NCBI GenBank assembly: GCA_019634635.1
Contig: JAHCBB010000001.1
Coordinates: 186,001-250,000, forward strand
DNA length: 64,000 nucleotides
Direction: 5' to 3'
From: Verrucomicrobiia bacterium
GTDB lineage: Bacteria; Verrucomicrobiota; Verrucomicrobiia; Limisphaerales; UBA9464
Numbering within the stretch: position 1 is the first letter of the stretch; every line of letters begins with the position of its first letter. Under the pieces are notes generated by a model. The model ran no database searches. It was not told the origin of the DNA and saw only the letters and a program-made list of their open reading frames with translations. Position numbers and translations under genes: made by a program. Shown in pieces: positions 18,305 through 27,547 of the stretch.

Positions 18305-21300
18305 TGGCGCGCTTTTTTGTGGACCGGCCGGTGTTGGCCAACGTGATCGCCCTGGTCACGCTGGTGCTCGGAGGGGTCGCCCTGGCGCGGCTGCCCGTCG
18401 CCCAGTACCCCCCCATCACTCCGCCCACCATCCAGGTGACGGCCAGCTATCCCGGGGCGGGGACGCGGACGCTCATGGACACCGTCGCCCTGCCCATCGA
18501 GCAGCAGGTCAACGGGGTCGAAGGAATGCTTTACATGCAGTCCACCTGCACCGCGGATGGCCGGTACACGCTGACGGTGACCTTCCGCGTGGGTACCGAC
18601 CTGGATCTGGCCCAGGTGCTCGTCCAGAACCGGGTGTCCGCCGCGGTTGCCCAGCTGCCGCCGGCGGTCCAGCAGCAGGGCGTGATGACCCGCAAACGAT
18701 CCACGGCCATCCTGCAGATCATCACGCTCACCTCCTCGGACGACGCCCACGACGGGTTGTACCTGGCCAATTACGCGACCCTCCACCTGAAGGACCGGCT
18801 TGCACGGGTGGAAGGCGTCTCTGATGCGACGGTTTTCGGGATCGGGGAATACAGCCTGCGGGTCTGGCTCGATCCGGAGCGGATGCGTCTGCGGTCCCTG
18901 GTGCCCGGCGACGTCCTGACGGCGATCCAAACTCAGGCTGGGCGGGTCGCCGGGGGTGGGGTGGGGCGGCCGCCGGTGTCGCCGGGCGGGGCTTTTCAGT
19001 ACACGCTTGAAGTGGACAGCGCCCTGGCCACTGCGGAGGAGTACGAGGAGCTGGTTGTGGCCTTCTCCCCGGAGGATGGCGGGCGGATCGTGCGGTTGCG
19101 GGACGTCGGTCGTGCCGAATTGGGTGCCCGAAGTTACAGCCAGTTCTTTGAGCTCGACGGCCGGGTCGCCGGCGGCATTGCGATCTATCAATTGCCCGGG
19201 GCAAATGCCCTCGACACGGCGACTCGCATTCGTGAAGCCATGGGGGCAATGGCGGCCGAGTTTCCCGGGGGCCTGCACCATGACATCCCCTTCGACACCA
19301 CCATTTTTGTGCGGGCGTCGGTTCGCGAAGTGTACCAGACGCTGGTGGAGGCCGGTGTGCTGGTGCTGCTGGTGATCCTGATCTTCCTGCAGAGCGTCCG
19401 GGCCACCCTGGTGCCGGCGACCACGGTGCCGGTGACGATCATCGGGGCGTTTGCCGCGCTCGCGGTGCTGGGGTTCAGCCTCAATCTGCTCACCTTGTTT
19501 GCCATCGTCCTCGCGGTGGGGATTGTGGTGGATGACGCCATTGTGGTGGTCGAGGGCGCCACCCAGCAGATCGAGGCCGGGCAGCGTCCGCGCGAGGCCA
19601 GCATCGCCGCGTTGCGTGAGCTGCTGGGACCGATCCTCGGGGTCACGCTGGTGCTGATGTCCGTATTTCTGCCGCCGGCCTTCCTTCCCGGCATCACCGG
19701 GCAGATGTACCGGCAGTTCGCCCTGGTGATGGCCGCCACCGCACTGATCAGTGCCATCAATGCCGCCACCTTGAAGCCCGCCCAGTGCGCCCGGTGGTTG
19801 CGTTCCCGGGATCCCTCACGCGCGCCACCCGCGCTGTCGCGGCTGCTGGATGGGGTGTTTCGAAAAGCGGAGGCGGGCTACGGGGGGTTGGTGGCGCGGC
19901 TCGTGGCGCACCGGCGGATCACCGTTGCTGTGGGCCTGGGACTTGCGCTGCTGGCCGTGGTGGCGCTTGGGCGGGTGCCGACCGGGTTCATCCCGACCGA
20001 GGACCAGGGTTACGCGATGGTCGTCGTACAACTTCCAGATGGAGCCTCTCTGGAGCGCACGGCGGGTGTGATGGAGCGCGTGGTGGCGCTGTGCCGGCGG
20101 CATCCGGCGGTGGCCCAGACGATTGTGATCGGAGGAGTGTCTCCGCTGGACGGCAATGCCTCCCTCGCCAGTGCGGGGGTGGTGTACCTGATGTTTCGAG
20201 ACTGGAGCCAGCGGGGACCCGGCGAGGATTTGCGATCCATCTACGAGACGCTGAACCGCTGGCTCGGGGACTTCACCGGTGCCAGCACGTTGGTGCTGGT
20301 GCCACCGCCCATCCAGGGGCTGGGATTGTCGGGCGGCTTCCAGATGCAACTGGCGCTGACGGACGGCAGCGGGGATTTTGCGCGGCTGCAGGAGGCGGCG
20401 GATGCCGTGGTGGACGCGGCCCGGAAAAGTCCGGTGATCCGCATGGCGCTGACCTCGCTCCGCGCGTCGGTACCCCAGGTGACCGCGGCCGTGGACCGTG
20501 ACCGCGCCGAGGTGTTGGGCGTGGAGGTTGGGGACGTTCAGGACACGGTGCAGAGCTACCTGGGTTCGAGTTTCGCCGGTTTCTTCACCCGGTTTGGCCA
20601 CACCTACACCGTCTTCGTCCAGGCAGACGCGCCCTACCGGGCCGAGGCATCGGCCCTGAACCGATACTGGGTGCGGAACCAGTCTGGAGGGATGGTCCCG
20701 TTGGGCACGCTGACCGGGCTGGGGACGGACTTCGGCCCTCCGGTAATCACCCTCTACAACCTGCGGCCGTCCGCCACGATCAACGGCGCCGCGCGCGATG
20801 GCCACAGCTCCGGCGAGGCCCTCCGGGCGATGGAGACGATTGCTCGCGACCTCCTTCCCGAGGGCATGACGTTTGAGTGGACCGCGATGTCCTATCAGGA
20901 GAAGGCTGCTGCCGGTTCCCTGGGTTGGGTGCTCGGCCTGTCGCTGTTGCTCGTATACCTCGTGCTGGCCGGGCTGTTTGAAGACTGGCGCACGCCGCTC
21001 GTGGTCATCCTCTCGGTTCCGCTGGCGCTCGTTGGCACTTCAGCGGCCTTGTTGGGCCTCGGCGTTGCCAGCAATTTGTACGTGCAGATCGGACTGGTGC
21101 TGCTGATCGCCCTCTCCGCAAAAAATGCCATCCTGATCGTTGGACAGGCCCGGTCATTGGTCGCGGGCGGGCGCCCGATCGTGGAGGCCACGGTCGAGGC
21201 TTCGCAGGTCCGGTTGCGTCCGATCCTGATGACCTCGCTCACCTGCATTCTGGGCGTGGTGCCGCTGCTGGCGGCCAGCGGGGCGGGAGCGAGCGCCCGC

Positions 21301-21423
21301 AAGTCCCTCGGTCTGACGGTGGCCTCGGGCATGCTCGCCTCCACGTGCCTCATGGTGCTGCTGGTGCCGCCGCTGTTTGTGGTCCTGCATCGAGGGGACC
21401 GGGGCGGGGGGCCGGGGCGGTGA
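18301..21423 (+). CDS. RND family efflux permease, second of two in tandem
   Basis: This is a 1040-residue HAE1-type RND permease and a close paralogue of the preceding gene; much of the first third aligns residue by residue. The helix 4 acids (GIVVDDAIVVVEG) and helix 10 Lys (SAKNAILIVGQA) are present, so it should be active. The frame is open well upstream, but the conserved N-terminus MMARFFVDRPVLANV and the ATGA overlap with the previous stop fix the start at 18301. Two permeases sharing one adaptor recall MdtBC of E. coli, which act as a heterotrimer. Whether these do is inference. The protein ends GGPGR 73 nt before the heme protein start. Confidence 0.95.
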   Translation: MMARFFVDRPVLANVIALVTLVLGGVALARLPVAQYPPITPPTIQVTASYPGAGTRTLMDTVALPIEQQVNGVEGMLYMQSTCTADGRYTLTVTFRVGTDLDLAQVLVQNRVSAAVAQLPPAVQQQGVMTRKRSTAILQIITLTSSDDAHDGLYLANYATLHLKDRLARVEGVSDATVFGIGEYSLRVWLDPERMRLRSLVPGDVLTAIQTQAGRVAGGGVGRPPVSPGGAFQYTLEVDSALATAEEYEELVVAFSPEDGGRIVRLRDVGRAELGARSYSQFFELDGRVAGGIAIYQLPGANALDTATRIREAMGAMAAEFPGGLHHDIPFDTTIFVRASVREVYQTLVEAGVLVLLVILIFLQSVRATLVPATTVPVTIIGAFAALAVLGFSLNLLTLFAIVLAVGIVVDDAIVVVEGATQQIEAGQRPREASIAALRELLGPILGVTLVLMSVFLPPAFLPGITGQMYRQFALVMAATALISAINAATLKPAQCARWLRSRDPSRAPPALSRLLDGVFRKAEAGYGGLVARLVAHRRITVAVGLGLALLAVVALGRVPTGFIPTEDQGYAMVVVQLPDGASLERTAGVMERVVALCRRHPAVAQTIVIGGVSPLDGNASLASAGVVYLMFRDWSQRGPGEDLRSIYETLNRWLGDFTGASTLVLVPPPIQGLGLSGGFQMQLALTDGSGDFARLQEAADAVVDAARKSPVIRMALTSLRASVPQVTAAVDRDRAEVLGVEVGDVQDTVQSYLGSSFAGFFTRFGHTYTVFVQADAPYRAEASALNRYWVRNQSGGMVPLGTLTGLGTDFGPPVITLYNLRPSATINGAARDGHSSGEALRAMETIARDLLPEGMTFEWTAMSYQEKAAAGSLGWVLGLSLLLVYLVLAGLFEDWRTPLVVILSVPLALVGTSAALLGLGVASNLYVQIGLVLLIALSAKNAILIVGQARSLVAGGRPIVEATVEASQVRLRPILMTSLTCILGVVPLLAASGAGASARKSLGLTVASGMLASTCLMVLLVPPLFVVLHRGDRGGGPGR

Positions 21424-21495
21424 AAAGTGCAATTCCTGGTGCCCGGCCTTCGGACGCCGCTTGAGTCCCGAGGCAGGGGAATCCATCGTCTCTCC

Positions 21496-24066
21496 ATGCA
21501 CATTGCAGCGTTGGATGGCGGCGTGGGATTTTGGTCCCGGGCGACGGGAGTTTTGGCGGCTGCCTGGATTGCGGCGCTGCCGCTGGCCGGCCAGCCGGCG
21601 GCGTCCGGTGCCACACCGGTCGCGGCACTGAAGGTGGCTCCCGGATTTCAGGCGGAGTTGCTGTACACGGTGCCCAAGGACGATGAGGGATCGTGGGTCG
21701 CCATGTGTACGGATCCCAAGGGGCGCCTGATCGTTTCCGACCAGTATGGACCGCTGTACCGACTGACTCCGCCGCCCCTGGGCGTCAGCACCGGCCTGAA
21801 GGTCGAGCGTCTGGAGGTGCCCATCGGGCAGGCCCAGGGGCTCGTGTACGCCTTCGACAGCCTGTACGTGATGGTGGCCAACGAGGCGTACCAGGGGCGC
21901 GGACTGTACCGCGTGCGCGACACCAACGGCGATGATCAGTTCGACGAGGTGACGCTGCTGCGCAAGCTGGACGGTGGCGGGGAACACGGACCGCACGCCA
22001 TCGTGCCTTCCCCGGACGGGAAGGGACTGTACATCATTGTCGGCAATCAGACGCGGCTGACCGAGTTCGCCGGTTCGAAGGTGCCCTACGACTGGGGCGA
22101 GGATCTGTTGCTGCCGCGGCTATGGGACGGCAACGGGTTCATGAAGGGCGTGCTCGGACCGGGGGGATGGGTGGCCCGAACGGATCCGGAAGGGAAGCAG
22201 TGGGAACTCCAGACCGTGGGATTTCGAAACCAATATGACGCCGCCGTTCACCGGGATGGCGACCTGTTCACCTACGACGCGGACATGGAGTGGGACATCA
22301 ACACGCCGTGGTACCGCCCGACCCGGATTTGCCAGGTGGCGAGCGGGGTGGATTTCGGATGGCGCTCCGGAGCGGCCAAGTGGCCGCCTTATTATCCCGA
22401 CACGCTGCCGCCCGTGGTGGACATCGGGCCCGGGTCCCCAACCGGGGTGACCTTCGGCTACGGCGCGAGGTTCCCGGCGAAGTACCAGAACGCGTTCTAC
22501 GCGGCGGACTGGAGCTTCGGGAAGTTGTACGCGGTGCACCTGGTGCCGGAGGGTGCCGGCTACACCGCAACCACCGAGGAGTTTGTCACCGGACAGCCCT
22601 TTCCCGTCACAGATGTGGTGATCCACCCCAAGGATGGCGCCATGTATGTGACCATTGGCGGCCGAAAAACCCAGTCGGGGTTGTACCGCGTGACGTATGC
22701 AGGACCGGATCCCACGGCACCGGCGCCGGCGCGGCCCGGCGGTGAATCCGCCCGTGCCGTGCGGCGGTCGCTCGAGGCGTTTCACGGCCGGGTGGATCCG
22801 GCGGCGGTGGATTTCCTGTGGCCTCACCTCGATAGCAGCGACCGGGTCCTGCGATCGGCGGCGCGGATTGCCCTCGAATGGCAGCCGGTGGCCGGCTGGC
22901 GCGATCGTGCGCTCGCGGAAATGCAGCCCGACGCCTCGATCAACGCCTTGATCGCACTGGCGCGGGTCAGTTCCAGGGATCCGTTCCACCGCAAAGCCGC
23001 CGATCCCGCCCCCGATCCGGCGCTGCAGGCGCGGATCCTGACGTCTCTGGACCGATTGGACTGGGAAGGACTTTCCGAGGCGCAGCGGCTTGGGCTGCTC
23101 CGGGCCTACGCCCTGGCCTTCATCCGGCTCGGACCTCCGGACGACGCGACGCGCCAGCGGTTGAGCACCCGGTTCGCCGCGCACTTCCCCGGAAACAGCA
23201 TCGCGATCAACACCCAGCTCTCGGAGATGCTGGTGTACCTGGAGGCGCCCGGAACGGCGGAGCGCCTCGTCGCGGCGCTGATGAAGGCACCGAGCCAGGA
23301 GGAGCAGATCGCGTACGCGCGCGACCTGCGGGTGTTGAAGTCGGGCTGGACGCCCGCGCTGCGCCGCCAGTACTTCGAATGGTATTTGCGGGCGGCCAAC
23401 TTCCGCGGCGGGGCGAGTCTGGCCGGGTTCCTTCGGGACATGAAGGCCGATGCGATGGCGGGCCTCAGTGATTCGGAGCGGGAGACGCTCAAGGACGTCC
23501 TGGAGGCGAAGCCCGAGCCGCGCACGGTCCTTCAGAATCTGCTGGCCGGCCGGTCCACCGTGAAGGAGTGGACCGTGAACGACCTGGCTCCCGTGGTCTC
23601 GGGCCGACTGCGCGGCCGGAGCTTCAGCCGCGGTCGGGAACTGTTTGGAGCGGTGGGTTGCTACAACTGCCACCGCTTTGACACGGAGGGCGGGGCGGTG
23701 GGTCCCGACCTCACCAGTGTGGCCGCGCGGTTCAGTCCGCGTGACCTTTTGGAGTCCATCGTGGATCCCAACAAGGAGATCAGCGATCAGTACGCGTCCA
23801 TCGTGGTCACCTTGAACGACGGGGACGTTGTGGTCGGCCGGGTGGCGAACCTGAGCGAGGACGTGCTGATGATCGTGACGGACATGACCGCCCCCAACAC
23901 CTTCGCGAACGTGGAGCGCACGGACGTGGCCTCCATTGAGCCCTCAAAGATTTCCCCGATGCCCGAGGGGCTGCTGAACACCCTTGAGCAGGACGAAATC
24001 CTCGACCTGCTGGCATTCATCCTATCCCAGGGAAACCGGAATCACGCCATGTTCCGCGGGGAATAG
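21496..24066 (+). CDS. PVC-type CxxCH heme-binding protein with beta-propeller (protein 1)
   Basis: This is an exported protein of about 856 residues built like the Planctomycetes/Verrucomicrobia heme-domain proteins. A signal peptide (VLAAAWIAALPLAG) is followed by a sorbosone-dehydrogenase/NHL-like beta-propeller at about residues 35-410 (KVAPGFQAELLYTVP, WVAMCTDPKGRLIVSDQYG). A helical, HEAT-like middle comes next. The C-terminal cytochrome c-like domain has CYNCH at about 722-726 and ends with a QDEILDLLAFILSQG segment that usually closes this domain. The family is linked to periplasmic oxidation of carbohydrates, but the substrate is unknown. The ATG at 21496 is preferred over a GTG at 21427, which would put 23 unlikely residues before the signal. 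It faces the DUF2959 gene. Confidence 0.88.
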   Translation: MHIAALDGGVGFWSRATGVLAAAWIAALPLAGQPAASGATPVAALKVAPGFQAELLYTVPKDDEGSWVAMCTDPKGRLIVSDQYGPLYRLTPPPLGVSTGLKVERLEVPIGQAQGLVYAFDSLYVMVANEAYQGRGLYRVRDTNGDDQFDEVTLLRKLDGGGEHGPHAIVPSPDGKGLYIIVGNQTRLTEFAGSKVPYDWGEDLLLPRLWDGNGFMKGVLGPGGWVARTDPEGKQWELQTVGFRNQYDAAVHRDGDLFTYDADMEWDINTPWYRPTRICQVASGVDFGWRSGAAKWPPYYPDTLPPVVDIGPGSPTGVTFGYGARFPAKYQNAFYAADWSFGKLYAVHLVPEGAGYTATTEEFVTGQPFPVTDVVIHPKDGAMYVTIGGRKTQSGLYRVTYAGPDPTAPAPARPGGESARAVRRSLEAFHGRVDPAAVDFLWPHLDSSDRVLRSAARIALEWQPVAGWRDRALAEMQPDASINALIALARVSSRDPFHRKAADPAPDPALQARILTSLDRLDWEGLSEAQRLGLLRAYALAFIRLGPPDDATRQRLSTRFAAHFPGNSIAINTQLSEMLVYLEAPGTAERLVAALMKAPSQEEQIAYARDLRVLKSGWTPALRRQYFEWYLRAANFRGGASLAGFLRDMKADAMAGLSDSERETLKDVLEAKPEPRTVLQNLLAGRSTVKEWTVNDLAPVVSGRLRGRSFSRGRELFGAVGCYNCHRFDTEGGAVGPDLTSVAARFSPRDLLESIVDPNKEISDQYASIVVTLNDGDVVVGRVANLSEDVLMIVTDMTAPNTFANVERTDVASIEPSKISPMPEGLLNTLEQDEILDLLAFILSQGNRNHAMFRGE

Positions 24067-24145
24067 GCCGGCACCCGCGGACCGTTGCCCCGGCGCCCCA
24101 GTGGCGGTCCGATTTCGAGGGAAGCAGCACGGCCGGAAAAACGCA

Positions 24146-24174
24146 GGGCCGGCGTCGTTGAACGGCGCCGGCCC
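24146..24174. terminator. Strong GC hairpin between convergent genes
   Basis: A perfect 9-bp inverted repeat (GGGCCGGCG / CGCCGGCCC) with an 11-nt loop lies midway between the stop of heme protein 1 (24066) and the stop of the DUF2959 gene (24214). It is followed by a C tract rather than T, so it is a bidirectional terminator candidate without a U tract. Confidence 0.45.
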
Positions 24175-24213
24175 CCCCCCACGGTCGGGGATGTGTCGGG
24201 CGTGTGTTGGGCG

Positions 24214-24828
24214 TTACTGGCCGGTAGGGGACAGGGACGCCTCCATGCGCCTCATTTCGCGGAGGGCCTGCTGGATGGCGGAGTTGACGCTGCGATAGCG
24301 CCAGTTGGCGTCCGAGACCGTTTCCTTGATGGCCTTCACACCGCCGGGGGTGATGTCATTTGAGAGGATTTTCTGAATGTCACTCAGGTCGGACAGGAAG
24401 GGCTCGAATTTCTCAGTGGCCGTTGTCAGCGACTTGTTGACCCGGCCGTAACTGGCCTTGACGGATTCGAGACGTCGCTGGGCCTTCTTCCGCAAATTGG
24501 GGTTCACGATCTGGTCAATGGTGGACTGCCATCCCGTGAAGTAGGTCTGTCCCTCGCTGCCCATCCAGTTCACGCGCGTCTGGGTCCACTGCGCCGCGTG
24601 CTGGGTCTTGGGCACCTCCGCAGCGAAGGCGGCATAGGCGCCTGGCAGGTCGGGTTGGGGCTGCCGGACCAGGTTGTTGAGCGCATCGAGGGTTGCCTTG
24701 AGTTGATCGGCGGTGCGGACCGTTTCAACACGGGTTTCGGCGATGGCGGCGGCGAGCATTTCCTGGTTTGCGACCGCGGGAAGCAGGACGGGGATGAGAC
24801 CAAGAACGATCAGGATCAGCTTTTTCAT
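24214..24828 (-). CDS. DUF2959-family exported protein
   Basis: This is a 204-residue predicted periplasmic protein with the signal peptide MKKLILIVLGLIPVLLPAVA. The rest is almost wholly helical and coiled-coil-like. Features I associate with DUF2959 are an early amphipathic helix (ADQLKATLDALNNLV), a Trp-containing centre (GWQSTIDQIVNPNLRKKAQRRL) and a late helix (TEKFEPFLSDLSDIQKILSNDI). The function of that family is unknown. The DUF assignment is from memory of its pattern, not a search. It stands alone: the stop of the next minus-strand gene upstream in the file is 112 nt away. Confidence 0.75.
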   Translation of the reverse strand: MKKLILIVLGLIPVLLPAVANQEMLAAAIAETRVETVRTADQLKATLDALNNLVRQPQPDLPGAYAAFAAEVPKTQHAAQWTQTRVNWMGSEGQTYFTGWQSTIDQIVNPNLRKKAQRRLESVKASYGRVNKSLTTATEKFEPFLSDLSDIQKILSNDITPGGVKAIKETVSDANWRYRSVNSAIQQALREMRRMEASLSPTGQ

Positions 24829-24940
24829 TAATTGAGTTTGGTTCCGGGAGGCGTCCGAGGCAATCGAACTTCCTCCCGGGGAAGGACCATGGCATGGATC
24901 GCCACCGCCCGTCGAGGGGCACGGTGGGCCGCGGCATGGG

Positions 24941-25618
24941 TCAAAAGGCCATGCCGACGGCGACCACGATCAGGGGATCGGAATGGTCCGGGTTGAAGAG
25001 ATAGGTCGTCAGCGACACCCGGCGATGGCGGACGCCCACCAGAACGCCGCGCTGAATGTCTCGATCGGCGTCGTAGGCGCGCGTCCGCTGGGCAACGCCG
25101 CCGATCCGCAGCCACTCAACGAGTGGAATGGACAGCTCCGTCCAGTTGTAGAGAAAGTTTCCGGAGGAGTTCCGGGCGTCCACGACGTATTCCCCCTCGG
25201 AATACAGTTCGAGCCTCCACCACGAGAGGGAGGACTCGTAGCCCATGGCGATCCCGTAAAGGTCGCCGAACACGCCGCCCACCATGGGCGTGAATTCGAA
25301 GGCCACGCGCTCGCCCGCAGACAGATTGGCTCCGATCCAGAGGGAACCTGTGCGCAGCGCCTCGTAGTTGTATCGGGCCTCCAAATGCAGGTGATCGCGG
25401 TCGGCGGTGACGGTCGGTTGCGGATAAGTCTCACCATCCGGCACGATGTAGGTGAGCACCGATGCGGAGAATTCCCAATCCTCGACGGCCGCGCCGGGTC
25501 CCGGGCTTTGGGCCACACCGGCGGCGGCTTCGACGTCGAGCGCCGTCCGGGTGGGTTCGGCGGCCATGGCGGCGGCCATGGACGGCAGCAGGGCGGCAAG
25601 GGACGGGAGGCGGCGCAC
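24941..25618 (-). CDS. Small predicted outer-membrane beta-barrel protein
   Basis: This is an exported protein of about 225 residues. The GTG at 25618 gives a clean signal peptide (RRLPSLAALLPSMAAAMAAEP) and lies 5 nt after the stop of the VIT-like gene. The frame is open further upstream, but that part lies inside the VIT-like gene. The mature part is a series of short amphipathic strands with many Tyr/Trp (LHLEARYNYEALRTGSLWIG, WWRLELYSEGEYVV, FLYNWTELSIPL). It ends in GMAF, with a terminal Phe as in outer-membrane barrels. I do not recognise the family. Tight linkage to the membrane protein upstream suggests an inner/outer-membrane pair. Confidence 0.7.
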   Translation of the reverse strand: MRRLPSLAALLPSMAAAMAAEPTRTALDVEAAAGVAQSPGPGAAVEDWEFSASVLTYIVPDGETYPQPTVTADRDHLHLEARYNYEALRTGSLWIGANLSAGERVAFEFTPMVGGVFGDLYGIAMGYESSLSWWRLELYSEGEYVVDARNSSGNFLYNWTELSIPLVEWLRIGGVAQRTRAYDADRDIQRGVLVGVRHRRVSLTTYLFNPDHSDPLIVVAVGMAF

Positions 25619-25623
25619 GGGAT

Positions 25624-26286
25624 TCAGCCCCCGAGGGCGATGGTGATCGCGACCAGGATCAGGCCAAGGGCCACCATGGCCACCCCGGTCATGCCGGGGG
25701 GATATCCGGCGTGGCGTCCGAAAGAGTAGCCGCACAGGAACAGGAGCAGAATGGCAATGGCATTGGAGACGCGCATGGCGCGCGCGAGGTCCGGGAGAAG
25801 CATCAGGGGAAGCACGACGGGAAAGGTGCAGAGCACCACCAGGAGGAAAACCGCGGCAGCACCCCGCCAGTCGGCAGACTGAAGCCGGGGCCGGGACGGG
25901 GGTTCCGGGGCCTCCAGGGCCAGTTGACGGATGCGCTCCAGTTCGGGGAATTGCAGCGCCGACACCGCGACGGCGGGCAGGGCGGCAGTGATGGCCCGGT
26001 GGGCGGCTTCCGCCGTGGGAGCATTTCGGATGGCACGCAGGGTTCGAAGCGACTGGGCCCGCTCCCCGAGGCAGCCCATCAGGTACATGATGCCGTCAAT
26101 CAGGCCCCAGGCCAGATTGCATCCCAAAGCCCCAATCCAAAGGGTCCGGGCATCGTTTCGTCCCGCCTCGGCGATGCTCAATGACCCGGTGATGGTGAGG
26201 ACCATGATCAGGCCGAACAACACCTCCGAGATCCGTTCCACCGGCTCAAGGACATGCTTGGTGGTGGGGGCGTTGGAGGCGTTCAT
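25624..26286 (-). CDS. VIT1/CCC1-like integral membrane protein
   Basis: This is a 220-residue membrane protein with an N-terminal pair of helices (VLFGLIMVLTITGSLSIAEA and WIGALGCNLAWGLIDGIMYLMG) and three C-terminal helices at about residues 142-165, 170-187 and 195-218. A soluble helical linker lies between them. The N-terminal pair with its Gly/Glu/Asp pattern resembles proteins annotated as VIT1/CCC1 transporter family, which move Fe or Mn. This copy is divergent and lacks an obvious metal-binding cytosolic loop, so transport of metal is only a hypothesis. Its stop is 5 nt before the GTG of the small beta-barrel gene, so the two are surely co-transcribed. Confidence 0.6.
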   Translation of the reverse strand: MNASNAPTTKHVLEPVERISEVLFGLIMVLTITGSLSIAEAGRNDARTLWIGALGCNLAWGLIDGIMYLMGCLGERAQSLRTLRAIRNAPTAEAAHRAITAALPAVAVSALQFPELERIRQLALEAPEPPSRPRLQSADWRGAAAVFLLVVLCTFPVVLPLMLLPDLARAMRVSNAIAILLLFLCGYSFGRHAGYPPGMTGVAMVALGLILVAITIALGG

Positions 26287-26425
26287 CGGGACCCGGGAGT
26301 CGCTCCGGCCGGTTTGGGGCCATCCGGCCCGGACTCCCGTGAATCCGGGGAATCAAAATCGTCTGGCAAGCCACCGGAAAGCAGAAAACCGCGGGCACCC
26401 CGATCATCGCTTGGAGCCATCGGGA

Positions 26426-27319
26426 TCAGGAGGTTGCGGCTCCCGACTCCGGGGGCCAGGGACGAAACAGGCGGAACCTCCCCGTGAAGCCGGCCAGCGA
26501 ATGCTCTCCGGCGTCGTCCAGAGGCAACCGTTCCCGCAGCAGGTCCGCCGCGGGTTCGCTGACCAGAGCCGGCACGCCGAGGCTTCCGGCCAGCTTCTCC
26601 ATGCGGAATACAAAGTTCACCGCGGGCCCCGAAAGGCTGTCCTCGCCCATCGAGGCCGCGCCACCGAGGTGAACGTCGCCGTGATGCAGCACGTATCGGA
26701 AGTCCGGCCGCCCGGCGGATTGCATTTCGCGAAGTTGCGACAGAATCCGGTGAACCTGCTCCGGAGCGGACTGCGGCGGCCTCCAGAATGCCAGGAACCC
26801 GTCGCCAAGGTATTTGTTCAGGGTCCCGTCCGCCGCCTCGACCGACTGGCGGCAGCGCAGAAACCACTGGCTCATTTCCGCAGCCATCTCCCCCGGGGCC
26901 GCCGCCTGTGCCCGCAGGGTGGACCCGAGGATGTCTGCGACGAGCAACCAGCACGGCACCACGCGGACATCCATCAGCGTGGGCATCGTCGCGTGGGTCG
27001 TCTGCAGGTCCGCCCCACCCTCACCGTCGTGGAAGACGAAGCAACGCGGGCCGATCCGGATCGCGTCGCGATCGCGCAGCCGCACGGGGAGGCTGACGCG
27101 GCGGTCGTTGAGATAGGTGCCGTTCCGGCTTCCCAGGTCCACCAGCCAGTAACCGGAATCCCCCTGGGCGTGCAGGATGGCGTGCCGCCGGGAAACCCGG
27201 TCGTCGGGAATGACCACCTCGTTCCCAAGGGTGCGCCCAAACGACAGGTTGCCGACCAGCGGGAGGCGTCCGCCATCCGGGGATTCCAGCCACGCTTGGC
27301 CCGGGCCAGTGATGCTCAT
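26426..27319 (-). CDS. FHA domain-class III nucleotide cyclase fusion
   Basis: This is a 297-residue cytoplasmic signalling protein. The N-terminal FHA domain (about residues 20-97) has FGRTLGNEV, VSRRHAIL and LGSRNGTYLND, the phosphothreonine-binding signature. The C-terminal half is a class III adenylate/guanylate cyclase. Metal-binding Asp129 (VADILGST) and Asp173 (NKYLGDGFLAFW) are both present, and GPAVNFVFRMEKLA provides the transition-state Asn/Arg region. The likely product is cAMP or cGMP, with regulation through recognition of a phosphorylated partner. The ATG at 27319 begins the FHA fold; the longer open frame upstream is Arg/Pro-rich and not family-like. No kinase gene is nearby. 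It diverges from rarA across 228 nt in which I see no clear promoter. Confidence 0.85.
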   Translation of the reverse strand: MSITGPGQAWLESPDGGRLPLVGNLSFGRTLGNEVVIPDDRVSRRHAILHAQGDSGYWLVDLGSRNGTYLNDRRVSLPVRLRDRDAIRIGPRCFVFHDGEGGADLQTTHATMPTLMDVRVVPCWLLVADILGSTLRAQAAAPGEMAAEMSQWFLRCRQSVEAADGTLNKYLGDGFLAFWRPPQSAPEQVHRILSQLREMQSAGRPDFRYVLHHGDVHLGGAASMGEDSLSGPAVNFVFRMEKLAGSLGVPALVSEPAADLLRERLPLDDAGEHSLAGFTGRFRLFRPWPPESGAATS

Positions 27320-27547
27320 TCCGGACCAATGCCTAGCGTACAACGGAGTCCGGAGGCGATAGCGAAGGATGGGTCGTCCGTCGTTGATCCTCCCCCCAGG
27401 GGCGTCCCACGGTTGCCCGCGCAGGGCTCGACCCCAATGTCCCGGCGCGGCCCGGGCAATGATCGCGGTCGCCGAGGCCGACCGTTGCGGGAACGTCCCC
27501 GTTGCGTTTTGGTTGCCGGACGGGCTCGTGCATGACGGGTCTGCACC

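Noticed and set aside
18301..21423. Tandem permeases considered as a repeat or mobile duplication
   Set aside because: The copies are diverged over their whole length and have no flanking repeats or transposase. This is an old gene duplication.
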